Notes: generated from the sequence alone by a model not told the origin. Numbered from the stretch's first letter, positions 24,745 to 33,334 are shown. The stretch is 64,000 bases of DNA from Hyphomicrobiales bacterium (GCA_900466475.1 UBMI01000014.1:286417-350416); one strand, 5' to 3'. Made by a program: numbers and translations.

Positions 24745-26184
24745 TCAGCCGGTTTGCGGCCGGCCGGATAGACCGGAGCAGCGCCACCTGCCGAAGCCCA
24801 TGATTGCCGTACCGATCAGCGTGCCTCCGACCGGCACCAGAAGTGCGGTGCGCAGCGCCTCCAGCCGTTCGGATGGGCTTTCGCCGTCGCCGAGCGCCAG
24901 AGTGCCGACAGCGCTGACGGCGGAAAGGCCGAGTGCCGCACCGAACTGGAAGGACGTATTCACCAGCCCGCTCGCCAGTCCCTGTTCGTTTTCGGCAATG
25001 CCGTCGGTTGCGATGATCGTCAGCGGCCCATAGCCGAGCGAGAAGGCGAGGCCGAGCAGGATTGTCGAGGGCAGCATCGCCGCATAGGTCCAGTCGAGCC
25101 CCATGTCGAGGAAGAGCGCGTAGCCTGCGACGGCAAGGGCGAAGCCGCCGAGCACGACACGTCCATTGCCGAAGCGCTCCACGAGCAAGGGCGTCAGCAA
25201 CGGTGCCAGGATGGCATCCATGCCGATGACGATGAGGGCGAGGCTGGTTTCGAAGGCGGACCAGCCGAGCAATTCCTGCAGGTAGAGCGAGACGATGAAC
25301 TGAAAGCCGAAGAAGGCGCTGGTGAAGAGCATCGCTCCGAGGTTGGATTGCAGCAATGCCGATGACCGGAAGATCCCGAGGCGAACCAGCGGCGCCCGCG
25401 AATTGCGTTCGATGAGGATGAAGGCGAGCCAGAGCACAGCACTCGCCCCTGCCGCTGCAAGTGTCCAGGTGAGGTCGCTCGTCGCATGCTCGAGTCGGGT
25501 CAGCGCGTAGGCGGCGAGCAGCATGGCGCCGGTCAGGGTGACCGCGCCGGCAACATCGAAGCTCTGGCGCGGGGCTGTAACCTCCTTGTCCTCCGCGATC
25601 AGCTTCATACCTGCAACTAGTAGAATGGCGGAGAAGATCACCGGCGCGAAGAATACCCATCGCCAGCCGATTGCGGATAGAAGCCCGCCGATGACGAGGC
25701 CGAGGGAGAAGCCGGCCGATGCCGTGCCGGCATAGATCAGCACCGCCCGGTTGCGCTGCGGTCCCTCGGGAAAGCTGCCATTGATGAGTGCAAGGCCGGC
25801 AGGTGTCATGAAGGCGGCGGCGGCACCCGTCACGAAGCGGGCCGTCAGCAGCATCCATCCTTCACTCGCAAAGCCGCCTAGGCCGGAGAAGAGCAGGAAG
25901 ACGGTCAGCGCCGTCAGGAAGACCTTGCGCTTCCCGTACATATCCGCGACGCGCCCGCCGAGCAGCATCAACCCGGCATAGGCAAGCACATAGGCCGAAA
26001 CCACGGCGCTGAGCGTGGTGGTCGAAAGACCGAGATCGGCCCGGATCGAGGGCAGCGCGACATTGAGCATGGCCGCATCGACGCCTTCGAGAAAGATCGC
26101 GCCGCAGAGTACCGCGAGCATGCCGGCGGCACCGGCGCTCATTCTTCCACTCTCCGCTGTCAGGGGAGGACTTGTAGACATCAT
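24745..26184 (-). CDS. MFS drug-efflux transporter, DHA2-like (14 helices)
   Basis: This inner-membrane proton antiporter is probably for toxic or hydrophobic compounds. The 479-residue protein (ATG 26184, with an adjacent second ATG at 26181 and AAGGA upstream) has about 14 hydrophobic segments. It carries the MFS loop motif GGRVADMYGKRKVFL (about 65-79) and a motif-C-like GLVIGGLLSAIGWRWVFF (about 150-167). A longer start at 26259 would run over the operator. It is divergent from an HxlR-type regulator 90 bp away, which is probably its repressor. The substrate cannot be read from sequence. Confidence 0.85.
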   Translation of the reverse strand: MMSTSPPLTAESGRMSAGAAGMLAVLCGAIFLEGVDAAMLNVALPSIRADLGLSTTTLSAVVSAYVLAYAGLMLLGGRVADMYGKRKVFLTALTVFLLFSGLGGFASEGWMLLTARFVTGAAAAFMTPAGLALINGSFPEGPQRNRAVLIYAGTASAGFSLGLVIGGLLSAIGWRWVFFAPVIFSAILLVAGMKLIAEDKEVTAPRQSFDVAGAVTLTGAMLLAAYALTRLEHATSDLTWTLAAAGASAVLWLAFILIERNSRAPLVRLGIFRSSALLQSNLGAMLFTSAFFGFQFIVSLYLQELLGWSAFETSLALIVIGMDAILAPLLTPLLVERFGNGRVVLGGFALAVAGYALFLDMGLDWTYAAMLPSTILLGLAFSLGYGPLTIIATDGIAENEQGLASGLVNTSFQFGAALGLSAVSAVGTLALGDGESPSERLEALRTALLVPVGGTLIGTAIMGFGRWRCSGLSGRPQTG

Positions 26185-26221
26185 GGATTCCTTGTCGGTG
26201 GAGGGCAGGGAAGAGCGAAGA

Positions 26222-26258
26222 TGGTTACATATTGATCCTCGGTTCCCTATTGTAACCA
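26222..26258. promoter_or_regulatory. Inverted-repeat operator between the MFS and HxlR genes
   Basis: TGGTTACA (26222-26229) and TGTAACCA (26251-26258) form a perfect 8-bp inverted repeat with a 21-bp centre. It lies in the 90-bp divergent region. The spacing suits a dimeric winged-helix regulator. The likely ligand is the HxlR-family protein encoded next door, controlling itself and the pump. Confidence 0.5.
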
Positions 26259-26274
26259 AGGAAAAGGTAGGGCA

Positions 26275-26718
26275 TTGTTCGAACCCATGGAAGAAGGCAC
26301 TTCAAACTCACCGAGTGACTGCTGCAGCACCGACCGCGATTACGACATCCATCAATGGGATGCGCGACAGGAGTGCGAGGTGCGGCAGATTCTGGATCGC
26401 ATCGCCGATAAATGGTCGCTGCTGGTTATCGCCCTGCTGGAAAAGCGCACTTTGCGCTTTACTGAATTGCGCAGGAGCATCGACGGCATCAGCCAGCGCA
26501 TGTTGACGACGACACTGCGTCAGCTCGAGCGAGACGGTCTGATCGAGCGAACGGTCTATCCCGTGGTGCCTCCAAGGGTCGAATATGCCCTGACGGACCT
26601 CGGTTGCACGTTGCATGACACGATCAAGGCGCTTGTCGTCTGGACCGAGACCAACCAGACAAAGATCATCGCGGCCCGCCGAAGCTACGACGAGCGTGCC
26701 AGCGAGAAGCCTTGGTAG
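26275..26718 (+). CDS. HxlR-family winged-helix transcriptional regulator
   Basis: This regulator is about 147 residues. The HxlR signature is visible: Cys in QECEVRQILDRIADKWSLLV (about 32-51), then RFTELRRSIDGISQRMLTTT (about 58-77), followed by a beta-wing VPPRVEYALT. The conserved N-terminal Cys, plus a CC pair near residue 16, leaves room for redox or electrophile sensing. TTG 26275 has a better-spaced AAGG site than ATG 26287, which remains possible. It probably controls the divergent MFS gene through the inverted repeat at 26222-26258. It converges with the L,D-transpeptidase gene. Confidence 0.87.
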   Translation: MFEPMEEGTSNSPSDCCSTDRDYDIHQWDARQECEVRQILDRIADKWSLLVIALLEKRTLRFTELRRSIDGISQRMLTTTLRQLERDGLIERTVYPVVPPRVEYALTDLGCTLHDTIKALVVWTETNQTKIIAARRSYDERASEKPW

Positions 26719-26721
26719 GTC

Positions 26722-27972
26722 TCAGCTTTCGCGCGTGATGGTGATGAATTCCGTGCCGTCACCGGTTTCGGGACCGACCCCTGTATCTGATATTGTCAGC
26801 GTCGAGCCGGGCGAGATCAGCGCATCGATACGGTGGCGGGTCTCTTCAGACATTGAGATGCGGCTGAGTGCTCTCGCGATTGGACGGCCGCTGATGATGG
26901 AGCTTTCCTGGTTGGCGATGCCGAGCCGCTTCACCGTTTCGCGGGAAAGATTGTTTTCCAGCGTCACACCCAGCCAATCCGCCGTGCCGGCTGCCTCATC
27001 GACTGAATGCAGCGAGAAGAAATGCGTGCCGAGAGCAAGGGCCGGATCGGCGATGGCAATGGGTGCTTCGAAGAGCGGCTTGAAATCCTTCCGCACCATG
27101 ATGACGCCATTCGGTGGTTCGCCCCGGCCTGCCGCTGCGTAAACTTCTCTAAGGAGAGTATCCGTGATCAGGCCCTTGTCACGAGCAAATTCCTTTGGCC
27201 GCAGCGCTTTGAAAGCATTGATGGCCTGAACGGTCGCGGAACCGGCCAGCCCGTCAGGCTCGCCGGCGGCAAAGCCGAGCTGGTTCAGCAGGGTCTGGAT
27301 ATCGACGACATTTTCACGCAGCGTCCGGCGCGTCATCAGGATGCTGATCGGTGAGGTTTCGGCAGCCGGTGCCTGCAGCTGAAACTGCGGTATCGGCAGG
27401 GCAGCCGTCGTCTCGTTCATGGCGACCTGCACCTGCGTCTTCGTATCACCGATGGCAGGCCGCAGTTCCACGTCCGTAAGCAGGGGCGCCGGTTCGGGCC
27501 GGTCGGGGCGGAACAGGGTCGGATGGTCGATAGGCTCCGGTGTCAGCTCGCTGTCGGTGATAACGACCGGCACGCCCATCTCGGTCATCTTGTAGAGCGA
27601 TTTCGCAAAGGCGCCGGGCATGCGCACGCAGCCATGCGAGGCCGGATAACGTGGCACGGAGTTGGACTCGTGCAGCGCAATGCCGGACCATGTCAGCCGC
27701 TGCATGAAGGGCATCGGCGCGTTCGAATAGATATTGGATTCGTGGTACTTCTGCTTCTCGATGACGGAGAAGATGCCGCTCGGCGTCGTGTGCCCGTCCT
27801 TGCCGCTCGAGATCTTTGAAGTCGCCACGACCTCCGCACCGTCATAGACCGCCAGCGACTGCTTATCCTTGGACACGAATATCTGCAGCGTGCGCGCATC
27901 GGCAGCAAAAGCCGGATCGACGAGAGCGGTCGCCGACAGCAACCCGATAAGAACACCTACACGCACAGACAT
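26722..27972 (-). CDS. L,D-transpeptidase (YkuD) with peptidoglycan-binding-like domain
   Basis: This exported enzyme makes 3-3 peptidoglycan cross-links or attaches proteins to the wall. It has a signal peptide (about 1-24, ending AFA-AD). The YkuD domain spans about 28-140, with His101 and the catalytic S-H-G-C-V-R block around Cys115. A Pro-rich linker and a peptidoglycan-binding-like repeat (QTLLNQLGFAAGEPDGLAG, about 228-246) follow. Total length is 416 residues from ATG 27972. An ATG seven codons earlier (27993) would extend the signal peptide. It stands alone, convergent with the HxlR gene. Confidence 0.88.
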   Translation of the reverse strand: MSVRVGVLIGLLSATALVDPAFAADARTLQIFVSKDKQSLAVYDGAEVVATSKISSGKDGHTTPSGIFSVIEKQKYHESNIYSNAPMPFMQRLTWSGIALHESNSVPRYPASHGCVRMPGAFAKSLYKMTEMGVPVVITDSELTPEPIDHPTLFRPDRPEPAPLLTDVELRPAIGDTKTQVQVAMNETTAALPIPQFQLQAPAAETSPISILMTRRTLRENVVDIQTLLNQLGFAAGEPDGLAGSATVQAINAFKALRPKEFARDKGLITDTLLREVYAAAGRGEPPNGVIMVRKDFKPLFEAPIAIADPALALGTHFFSLHSVDEAAGTADWLGVTLENNLSRETVKRLGIANQESSIISGRPIARALSRISMSEETRHRIDALISPGSTLTISDTGVGPETGDGTEFITITRES

Positions 27973-28125
27973 GACGCAATACACCACATGCACAAAAACG
28001 ACGGGATTTAAGCATGCGAAGTTTAACGAAGGCTTGAATACGCGGCCGCGCTTTGATCACAAGATTGTGGGATATTCAATTTTATGCAAATCTAAAATAC
28101 TGGAAGTCTTGGGGGAGACTTGGAA

Positions 28126-29856
28126 ATGCATGTCGATATTGTTTCTGCGTTCGATGATCTGCATGCCCTGAAGGATAATTGGAACGCGGTCTATGCCGCC
28201 GATCCGGAAGGGCATTATTTCCTGTCCTGGCACTGGATTGTCCGGTGGCTGGAGCAGCGCTCGCGATGGTTCGTTCTTGCCGCCAAGCGACAGAAGGAGG
28301 ACGACCGCTATGTCGCTTTCCTGCCCATTCAACTTCATGTCGATTTCGAGGAAGGGCAGGGCCTCGGCAATATCGTGCGGCTGGGGGGCACCCCCTATGC
28401 CGGCTATAACGGCCTTCTCACATTCTCCGACGATGCAGAGGCAGCACTCGCCGCCTTCGCTGATTGCCTGATGACATTCAATTGGAAACATCTCGATCTC
28501 GACGATGTCTATGTGTCCAGCGAGAGGCTGAAGACTTTTCTGGCGGCTTTTCCTGCCTCGGAATTCTCGAAGCGTAAGGTTCCACGCAGGCCGCATATCA
28601 CGGCTGACGGTGAGAACATCGATCATGATGTCTATGTCTACGTGCCGCTTGGCGAGAGTTTCGAAACCTTCCTGGACGAGCGCATCGGCCCCAAGACGCG
28701 GCGCAATGCGCGAAAGGCGCTGCGCGATCTGGTCGTACCGGAAAACGAGCTGCGCATTACCCATGTCACCCCGGAAACGATGGAGCGCGACCTCGACATC
28801 TTCTACGACATGTGGAACGTCCAATGGGGTGAACGCCAGCCGCGCTACGGCAAATTCATACTCGACAACAGCCGGCATATGTTGCCGGCCTGTATCAAGG
28901 ACGGTTCGGTTTTCATGCCGATCCTCTGGCACCGGGATAAGCCGGTGGCTACCTTCATCATGTTCCTGGATCCCTATCGCAAGTCGATGATGTGCTTCCT
29001 CGGGAGCCGTGACCTGAGCTTTCGCCACTCAATCAGCCCCGGCTTCATGCTCCATTGCTACAATATGCGGTGGGGCATCGAGAACGGATACCGGATATAC
29101 GATCTCGGTACCGGCAACTATGGCTACAAGGATCTTTTCGGTTCCGAGCACCACATCGTTGAGAAGCTGCAGGTCTCCACGCTTTCGGGCCAAAATATCG
29201 GCGATCGGCTCGATCCGCACTCGCTCGATCTAGCCATGCATCAGGCAGTGTATTTCGTCAGAAACGACAACCCGAATGCTGCCGAACTCTGCTGTCGGCA
29301 GATTCTTGCCGCCGACAACGCCTATGGGCCGGCAACCGCTTTGCTGGCGAAGATCGAGGCGACGCACCCGCCCAAGCCAATCGCCGACCCTGCCGCCCAT
29401 TTCGCCGCCGCTGCCGAACGGCACCGTGCCGGTAATCTTGCCACAGCGGAGGCTGGCTACCGCGAAGTGATTGCCGTCGTGCCGGATCACTTCGATGCCC
29501 TTCAGCATCTGGCGCTATTGCTGTTGCAGAAAGGCGCTTTCAACGACGCCAAGGTCTGCGTCGACAGGGCGATCGACGTGAGACCGGCTTCCGCCTCGGC
29601 CTATTGCAATCGCGGCAATATTCTCGCGCAGCTTTCGAATTTCGAAGAGGCTCTCAGAAGCTATGACCGGGCGATTGCGCTTGATACACACCATGCCATC
29701 GCCCTCAACAATCGCGGCAACGTCCTGCGACGCCTGGGGCGCCACGCTGAGGCATTGGAAAGCTACGAGCAGGCCGTCGCGACCGAGCCCGGCTATGCCC
29801 AGGCATTGAAGAACCGCGATGCGGCGCTGCGAGAGATGGAGACGGTACCGGCTTAA
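28126..29856 (+). CDS. GNAT/FemAB-like acetyltransferase domain fused to TPR repeats
   Basis: This is a 576-residue protein. Residues about 10-340 have the layout of BioF2/CelD-type acyltransferases: an N-terminal fold (YFLSWHWIVRWLE), the middle signature GPKTRRNARKALRDL (about 186-200) and a C-terminal half containing YDLGTGNYGYKDLFG. Residues about 415-570 form roughly four TPR units, seen as repeated NRGN-ILAQL / NRGN-VLRRL motifs with canonical Ala and Gly positions. The N-terminal class often acts in cell-envelope or exopolysaccharide modification. The TPR tail would supply protein contacts. ATG 28126 lies eight bases after GGGGGAG. The substrate is unknown. Confidence 0.8.
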   Translation: MHVDIVSAFDDLHALKDNWNAVYAADPEGHYFLSWHWIVRWLEQRSRWFVLAAKRQKEDDRYVAFLPIQLHVDFEEGQGLGNIVRLGGTPYAGYNGLLTFSDDAEAALAAFADCLMTFNWKHLDLDDVYVSSERLKTFLAAFPASEFSKRKVPRRPHITADGENIDHDVYVYVPLGESFETFLDERIGPKTRRNARKALRDLVVPENELRITHVTPETMERDLDIFYDMWNVQWGERQPRYGKFILDNSRHMLPACIKDGSVFMPILWHRDKPVATFIMFLDPYRKSMMCFLGSRDLSFRHSISPGFMLHCYNMRWGIENGYRIYDLGTGNYGYKDLFGSEHHIVEKLQVSTLSGQNIGDRLDPHSLDLAMHQAVYFVRNDNPNAAELCCRQILAADNAYGPATALLAKIEATHPPKPIADPAAHFAAAAERHRAGNLATAEAGYREVIAVVPDHFDALQHLALLLLQKGAFNDAKVCVDRAIDVRPASASAYCNRGNILAQLSNFEEALRSYDRAIALDTHHAIALNNRGNVLRRLGRHAEALESYEQAVATEPGYAQALKNRDAALREMETVPA

Positions 29857-29913
29857 CGCCAGTTGTGCCTATGCACGCGGCGATTTGCGATGACGACATG
29901 CGTCAAACAAGGC

Positions 29914-31203
29914 CTATCGGTTCCCCTTGCCGCCGAAAGTATAGCCGGTTTCAACCGTGCCCTTGCCGAATTTGTCGCGCAACTTGTCCATGGCCGCCTC
30001 CGCCGCCGCGCGCCGGCCGGATTGCCGGTCGATGAGATCGGGCGGGTCAGCGCGGCCGGCATCACCGAGGTCGGTGACGCCGATGCCGATCAGACGGAAT
30101 TTCGTGCCGTCCGTTTCCTTTTCCAGTAGGTCGAGCCCGGTGCGGAAGATCTTGTCGGCCAGCTGCGTCGGGTCTTCAAGGCGGCGGTTGCGGGTGCGTG
30201 ACTTGAAATCGGCAGTCTTCATTTTCAGCACCACGGTCTGGCCCGCAATGTCGTTCTTCTTCAGCCGCCACGAGACCTTTTCCGAGAGATTGCGCAGGAT
30301 CGGCACCAGATCGTCGTAACGCGAGATATCGTCGAAGAAGGTGGTTTCGGCCGAAACGCTCTTGGCGGCATCGTTGATGTGCACTTGGCGGTCGTCAACG
30401 CCGCGCGACAGGCGGGAAAGCCGCTGGCCAATGCTGCCGTAGCGGCGCATCAGATCGTTCTCTTCCATCTGCTGCAGCTGGCCGATCGTTCGGATACCGT
30501 CGGCTTCGAGTGTTGCGGCAAAAGCCTTGCCGACGCCCCAGATGGTCGTCACGGGACGAGGCGCCAGAAACTCCACGGCCTCTTCGCGCCCGATGACGGA
30601 AAAGCCGCGCGGCTTCTGCAGGTCGGACGCGACTTTGGCGAGGAACTTGCAATAGGACAGCCCGACCGAGACGGTGATACCGATCTCCTTCTCGATGCGG
30701 CGGGCGAACTTCGCCAGTGTGCGGGCCGGAGGATCGTGGTGTAGCCGTTCGGTGCCGCCGAGTTCCAGGAAGGCCTCATCGATGGAGAGTGGCTGCACAA
30801 GCGGCGTCAGCTCCTGCATCAGCGCGCGGACCTGCCGCCCGACCTTTACATATTTTTCCATGTCGGGGCGGATGACGACCGCCTGCGGGCAGGCTTCCAG
30901 CGCCTTGAACATCGGCATGGCGGAGCGGACGCCGTGGATGCGGGCAATGTAACAGGCGGTGGAGACGACACCGCGTTTGCCGCCGCCGATGATCACGGGC
31001 TTGTCGGCAAGCTCCGGATTGTCGCGTTTTTCCACGGCGGCGTAAAAGGCGTCGCAGTCGATATGCGCGAGCGTCAGGTCATAAAGCTCCTTGTGGCGCG
31101 CGAGGCGAGGGCTGCCGCAAACATGGCAGCGGCGCACGTCTGCCTTCTGCTCGGCAAGGCAGTCGCGACAGAAGCCGGGTGTCTTGTCAGATGCAGGCGT
31201 CAT
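29914..31203 (-). CDS. dinB: DNA polymerase IV (Y-family) with N-terminal zinc-finger-like motif
   Basis: This is a translesion polymerase of the SOS response. It is 429 residues from ATG 31203. A four-cysteine cluster (C12, C15, C26, C29 in C-x2-C...C-x2-C) precedes the polymerase. The catalytic carboxylates are in AHIDCDAFYAAVEKRD (about 46-61) and LSIDEAFLEL (about 143-152). A helix-hairpin-helix (IWGVGKAFAATLE) and the little-finger domain follow. E. coli Pol IV lacks the cysteine cluster; some rhizobial paralogues have it as far as I recall. A LexA box ends six bases before the start, so an earlier ATG at 31233 would place the box inside the gene. Confidence 0.92.
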   Translation of the reverse strand: MTPASDKTPGFCRDCLAEQKADVRRCHVCGSPRLARHKELYDLTLAHIDCDAFYAAVEKRDNPELADKPVIIGGGKRGVVSTACYIARIHGVRSAMPMFKALEACPQAVVIRPDMEKYVKVGRQVRALMQELTPLVQPLSIDEAFLELGGTERLHHDPPARTLAKFARRIEKEIGITVSVGLSYCKFLAKVASDLQKPRGFSVIGREEAVEFLAPRPVTTIWGVGKAFAATLEADGIRTIGQLQQMEENDLMRRYGSIGQRLSRLSRGVDDRQVHINDAAKSVSAETTFFDDISRYDDLVPILRNLSEKVSWRLKKNDIAGQTVVLKMKTADFKSRTRNRRLEDPTQLADKIFRTGLDLLEKETDGTKFRLIGIGVTDLGDAGRADPPDLIDRQSGRRAAAEAAMDKLRDKFGKGTVETGYTFGGKGNR

Positions 31204-31208
31204 GGCTG

Positions 31209-31223
31209 GAACAAAGGTTGAAC
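31209..31223. promoter_or_regulatory. LexA (SOS) box between dinB and a GNAT gene
   Basis: GAACAAAGGTTGAAC matches GAAC-N7-GAAC exactly. It lies just upstream of dinB (minus) and 50 bp upstream of the acetyltransferase gene (plus). Repression of dinB is expected. It also overlaps a plausible plus-strand -35 (TTGAAC 31218-31223), so the acetyltransferase could be SOS-controlled as well. Confidence 0.75.
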
Positions 31224-31246
31224 ATTGCAACACTACGCCCTAAGCT
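31218..31246 (+). promoter_or_regulatory. Possible promoter for the GNAT gene overlapping the SOS box
   Basis: TTGAAC (31218-31223), a 17-nt spacer and TAAGCT (31241-31246) make a moderate sigma70 match. The -35 box shares six bases with the LexA box. The start would lie about 20 bp before the GGAGG site of the gene. Confidence 0.35.
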
Positions 31247-31273
31247 CTTGAGTCTCAAGAGTGGGAGGAAAGC

Positions 31274-31867
31274 TTGGCCGTGGATATCGATCTTCGTTTC
31301 GAACCTGTCACGGCCGGCCGCTGGGGAGACTTCGAAACGCTGTTCGGCCCGCAGGGCGCCTTTTACAATTGCTGGTGCGTGGCGCTGCGCCTTCCACATG
31401 CTGTCCGCACGACGATGGAACCTTCGGAGCGCAAGGCCCACATGCAGGAGCGCATTTCGGCCGGACCGCCGCCGGGTATTCTCTGTTATGCGGAGGGTGA
31501 GCCGATAGCCTGGGTGCAGGTAGGGCCGCGCCACGACGTGCCGCAGTTCAATTCACCACGAACGGTCTCGCGGCCCTTGGAGGAGGGGGATGCACATGAT
31601 CCCTCGATCTGGGCGGTCAGTTGCTTTTTCCTGTTGCCGAAACTGCGCGGAAAAGGCTTGAGCCACAGACTGCTCGCCGGCGCCGTCGATTACGCCCGAA
31701 GCCAAGGTGCGCGATTGCTGGAAGCCTGTCCGATCGACCAGGTGAAACAGTCGAAATCGGTCACGCTCTGTATCGGCTCGACGGCGATTTTCGACACAGC
31801 CGGTTTCGAGACGATTGCACGGCGCAAGGACGGCCGGCCGCTCATGCGGCTGGATTTGCACGCCTGA
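31274..31867 (+). CDS. GNAT-family N-acetyltransferase
   Basis: This 197-residue protein has the acetyl-CoA-binding signature FLLPKLRGKGLSHRLL (about 117-132) and an N-terminal segment NCWCVALRL typical of a GNAT subgroup with a Cys/Trp-rich first strand. The start is read as TTG 31274, five bases after GGAGG; GTG 31280 is the alternative. It diverges from dinB across a LexA box. Its last 26 bases overlap the convergent HAD-like gene. The substrate is unknown. Confidence 0.82.
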   Translation: MAVDIDLRFEPVTAGRWGDFETLFGPQGAFYNCWCVALRLPHAVRTTMEPSERKAHMQERISAGPPPGILCYAEGEPIAWVQVGPRHDVPQFNSPRTVSRPLEEGDAHDPSIWAVSCFFLLPKLRGKGLSHRLLAGAVDYARSQGARLLEACPIDQVKQSKSVTLCIGSTAIFDTAGFETIARRKDGRPLMRLDLHA

Positions 31868-32513
31868 TCGTGTGCGCTGTAAGATGTTGGTCGATGAGTT
31901 CGGTGGCATGGCCCCAGTTTCTTGCTCGCGCGATATCGGCGGCCGCCGCCGGCGCGAAGCGGTGAACGGGCGAATCCGGCATGAGATGGATGAGCAGGCA
32001 ATCTGCCACGTGCTCCTTCACGGAATGCAGGTTGCGCGCCATATCGTCGATGAAGACGACGGGAAGGTCGCGGCCGCCATGCAGCGCCTGCACGATCGGT
32101 CCCTTCGGCTGTTCGCTGGCAAGCAGCGGGAAGGTGAGGCCGGTCCTGTCGAGGGGGCGGCGGCGATGGGCGGAAAACTGCGGCGGCATCGCGGTGAGGA
32201 ACAGGACGTCGGCATCGTCAGACAGGCGTTCGAGCGTCGAAACGACCGGGTCGACAGGCGTCTGCCAGCTTTCCTGGGCCTCGAAGAAATCAAGGATCAG
32301 CCGGCTGACATGCTGATCGTCAAGCGCGAGCCCATCCGCCAGCGACACGATGTTGCCGTGAAGGCGGAAGGAGCGCGGCAGGAATTCGTGGCCGAGACTT
32401 TTGAGGTAGAGCTGAAAAGGATCGATGAATTGCAGCACCACATCATCGACATCGCAGACGATGAGCGGCCTGTCGCCAAGGCGGATGTGCGAAATGTCGA
32501 GTTCGGCGCTCAC
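31842..32513 (-). CDS. HAD-superfamily-like protein
   Basis: This 223-residue protein has a HAD-type layout. Motif I is DVDDVVL (about 20-26), with the nucleophile Asp followed by Val-Asp. Motif II is seen as FLTAMP (about 103-108) and motif IV as FIDDMARN (about 153-160). Substrate class (phosphatase or other) cannot be told. The GTG start at 32513 lies two bases after the DUF3572 stop, so the two are coupled. The 3' end overlaps the convergent GNAT gene by 26 bp, an antisense arrangement. Confidence 0.75.
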   Translation of the reverse strand: MSAELDISHIRLGDRPLIVCDVDDVVLQFIDPFQLYLKSLGHEFLPRSFRLHGNIVSLADGLALDDQHVSRLILDFFEAQESWQTPVDPVVSTLERLSDDADVLFLTAMPPQFSAHRRRPLDRTGLTFPLLASEQPKGPIVQALHGGRDLPVVFIDDMARNLHSVKEHVADCLLIHLMPDSPVHRFAPAAAADIARARNWGHATELIDQHLTAHTIRRANPAA

Positions 32514-32515
32514 GA

Positions 32516-32830
32516 TCAGTATTCCCCGGAGTCGAGGCCGGGCGGCGAGAAGTGGCGCCAGGCCGCGGTCAACGCTTCCGGCGTCGTGTTCGTCGCCTCG
32601 CAGAAGGCGACCGCCGTCGGCTCATGGTTCATGAGGAAATCGAGCATGCCGGCAAGGAAGCCGGGATCGTTGATCGCGTTGCGCACTTGCTGCGGCTCGA
32701 CACCTGTCAATGCCAGGAAGCGACCGAAGAGATCCGGGTCGTTTGCAAGCCAGCCAAGGACGGCGATGGCCGTTTCTTGCGGATCGGCTGTCGCCGCAAG
32801 TTGTTTCGAAGTCTTGAAATTGCTTTGCAT
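32516..32830 (-). CDS. DUF3572-family protein
   Basis: This 104-residue soluble helical protein has conserved-looking segments AIAVLGWLANDPDLFGRFLALTG (split about 21-43) and PGFLAGMLDFLMNHEP. These match my memory of the alphaproteobacterial DUF3572 family, commonly found beside divK. The function is unknown. It is divergent from divK with 132 bp between the starts, and translationally close to the HAD-like gene. Confidence 0.8.
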   Translation of the reverse strand: MQSNFKTSKQLAATADPQETAIAVLGWLANDPDLFGRFLALTGVEPQQVRNAINDPGFLAGMLDFLMNHEPTAVAFCEATNTTPEALTAAWRHFSPPGLDSGEY

Positions 32831-32962
32831 TGCGGTGGTCGAGTTACCTTTTCTTCAACCAAATACCGGTAGCTTGCACTATCGGTTTCATGGAGCCATT
32901 TGTCAGCTAATGTCTTTATCGTGGACATTTGGCTTCAAGAGCGGACGTAGGGACAGCTGATC

Positions 32963-33334
32963 ATGCCCAAACAGGTGATGATTGTAGAAGATAACGAGCT
33001 CAACATGAAGCTCTTTCGAGACCTTATCGAGGCCTCGGGTTATACCACGATCCAGACCCGCAATGGCATGGAAGCGCTTGATCTTGCGCGCAAACATCGG
33101 CCCGATCTTATTCTGATGGACATTCAGCTTCCGGAAGTTTCCGGCCTCGAAGTCACCAAGTGGCTGAAGGAAGACGACGACCTGCATGTGATCCCGGTCA
33201 TCGCCGTCACTGCCTTTGCCATGAAGGGCGACGAGGAGCGGATCAGACAGGGCGGTTGCGAAGCCTATGTCTCCAAGCCGATCTCCGTTCCGAAATTTAT
33301 TGAGACGATCAAGACTTATTTGGGCGACGCCTGA
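32963..33334 (+). CDS. divK: Single-domain response regulator DivK
   Basis: This is an essential cell-cycle regulator that relays phosphate from the DivJ/PleC-type kinases and controls CtrA activity. The 123-residue receiver domain has acidic pocket residues in IVEDNE (about 7-12) and the phospho-acceptor Asp in LILMDIQLPEVSG (about 49-61). The Thr in VTAFAM (about 82-87) and the Lys in VSKPIS (about 104-109) complete the set. There is no output domain. pleD starts 17 bp later, the conserved divK-pleD arrangement. I searched the 132-bp upstream region and found no TTAA-N7-TTAA CtrA site. Confidence 0.95.
   Translation: MPKQVMIVEDNELNMKLFRDLIEASGYTTIQTRNGMEALDLARKHRPDLILMDIQLPEVSGLEVTKWLKEDDDLHVIPVIAVTAFAMKGDEERIRQGGCEAYVSKPISVPKFIETIKTYLGDA

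Noticed and set aside
32831..32962. CtrA box upstream of divK
   Set aside because: No TTAA-N7-TTAA or TTAACCAT occurs in the 132-bp interval.
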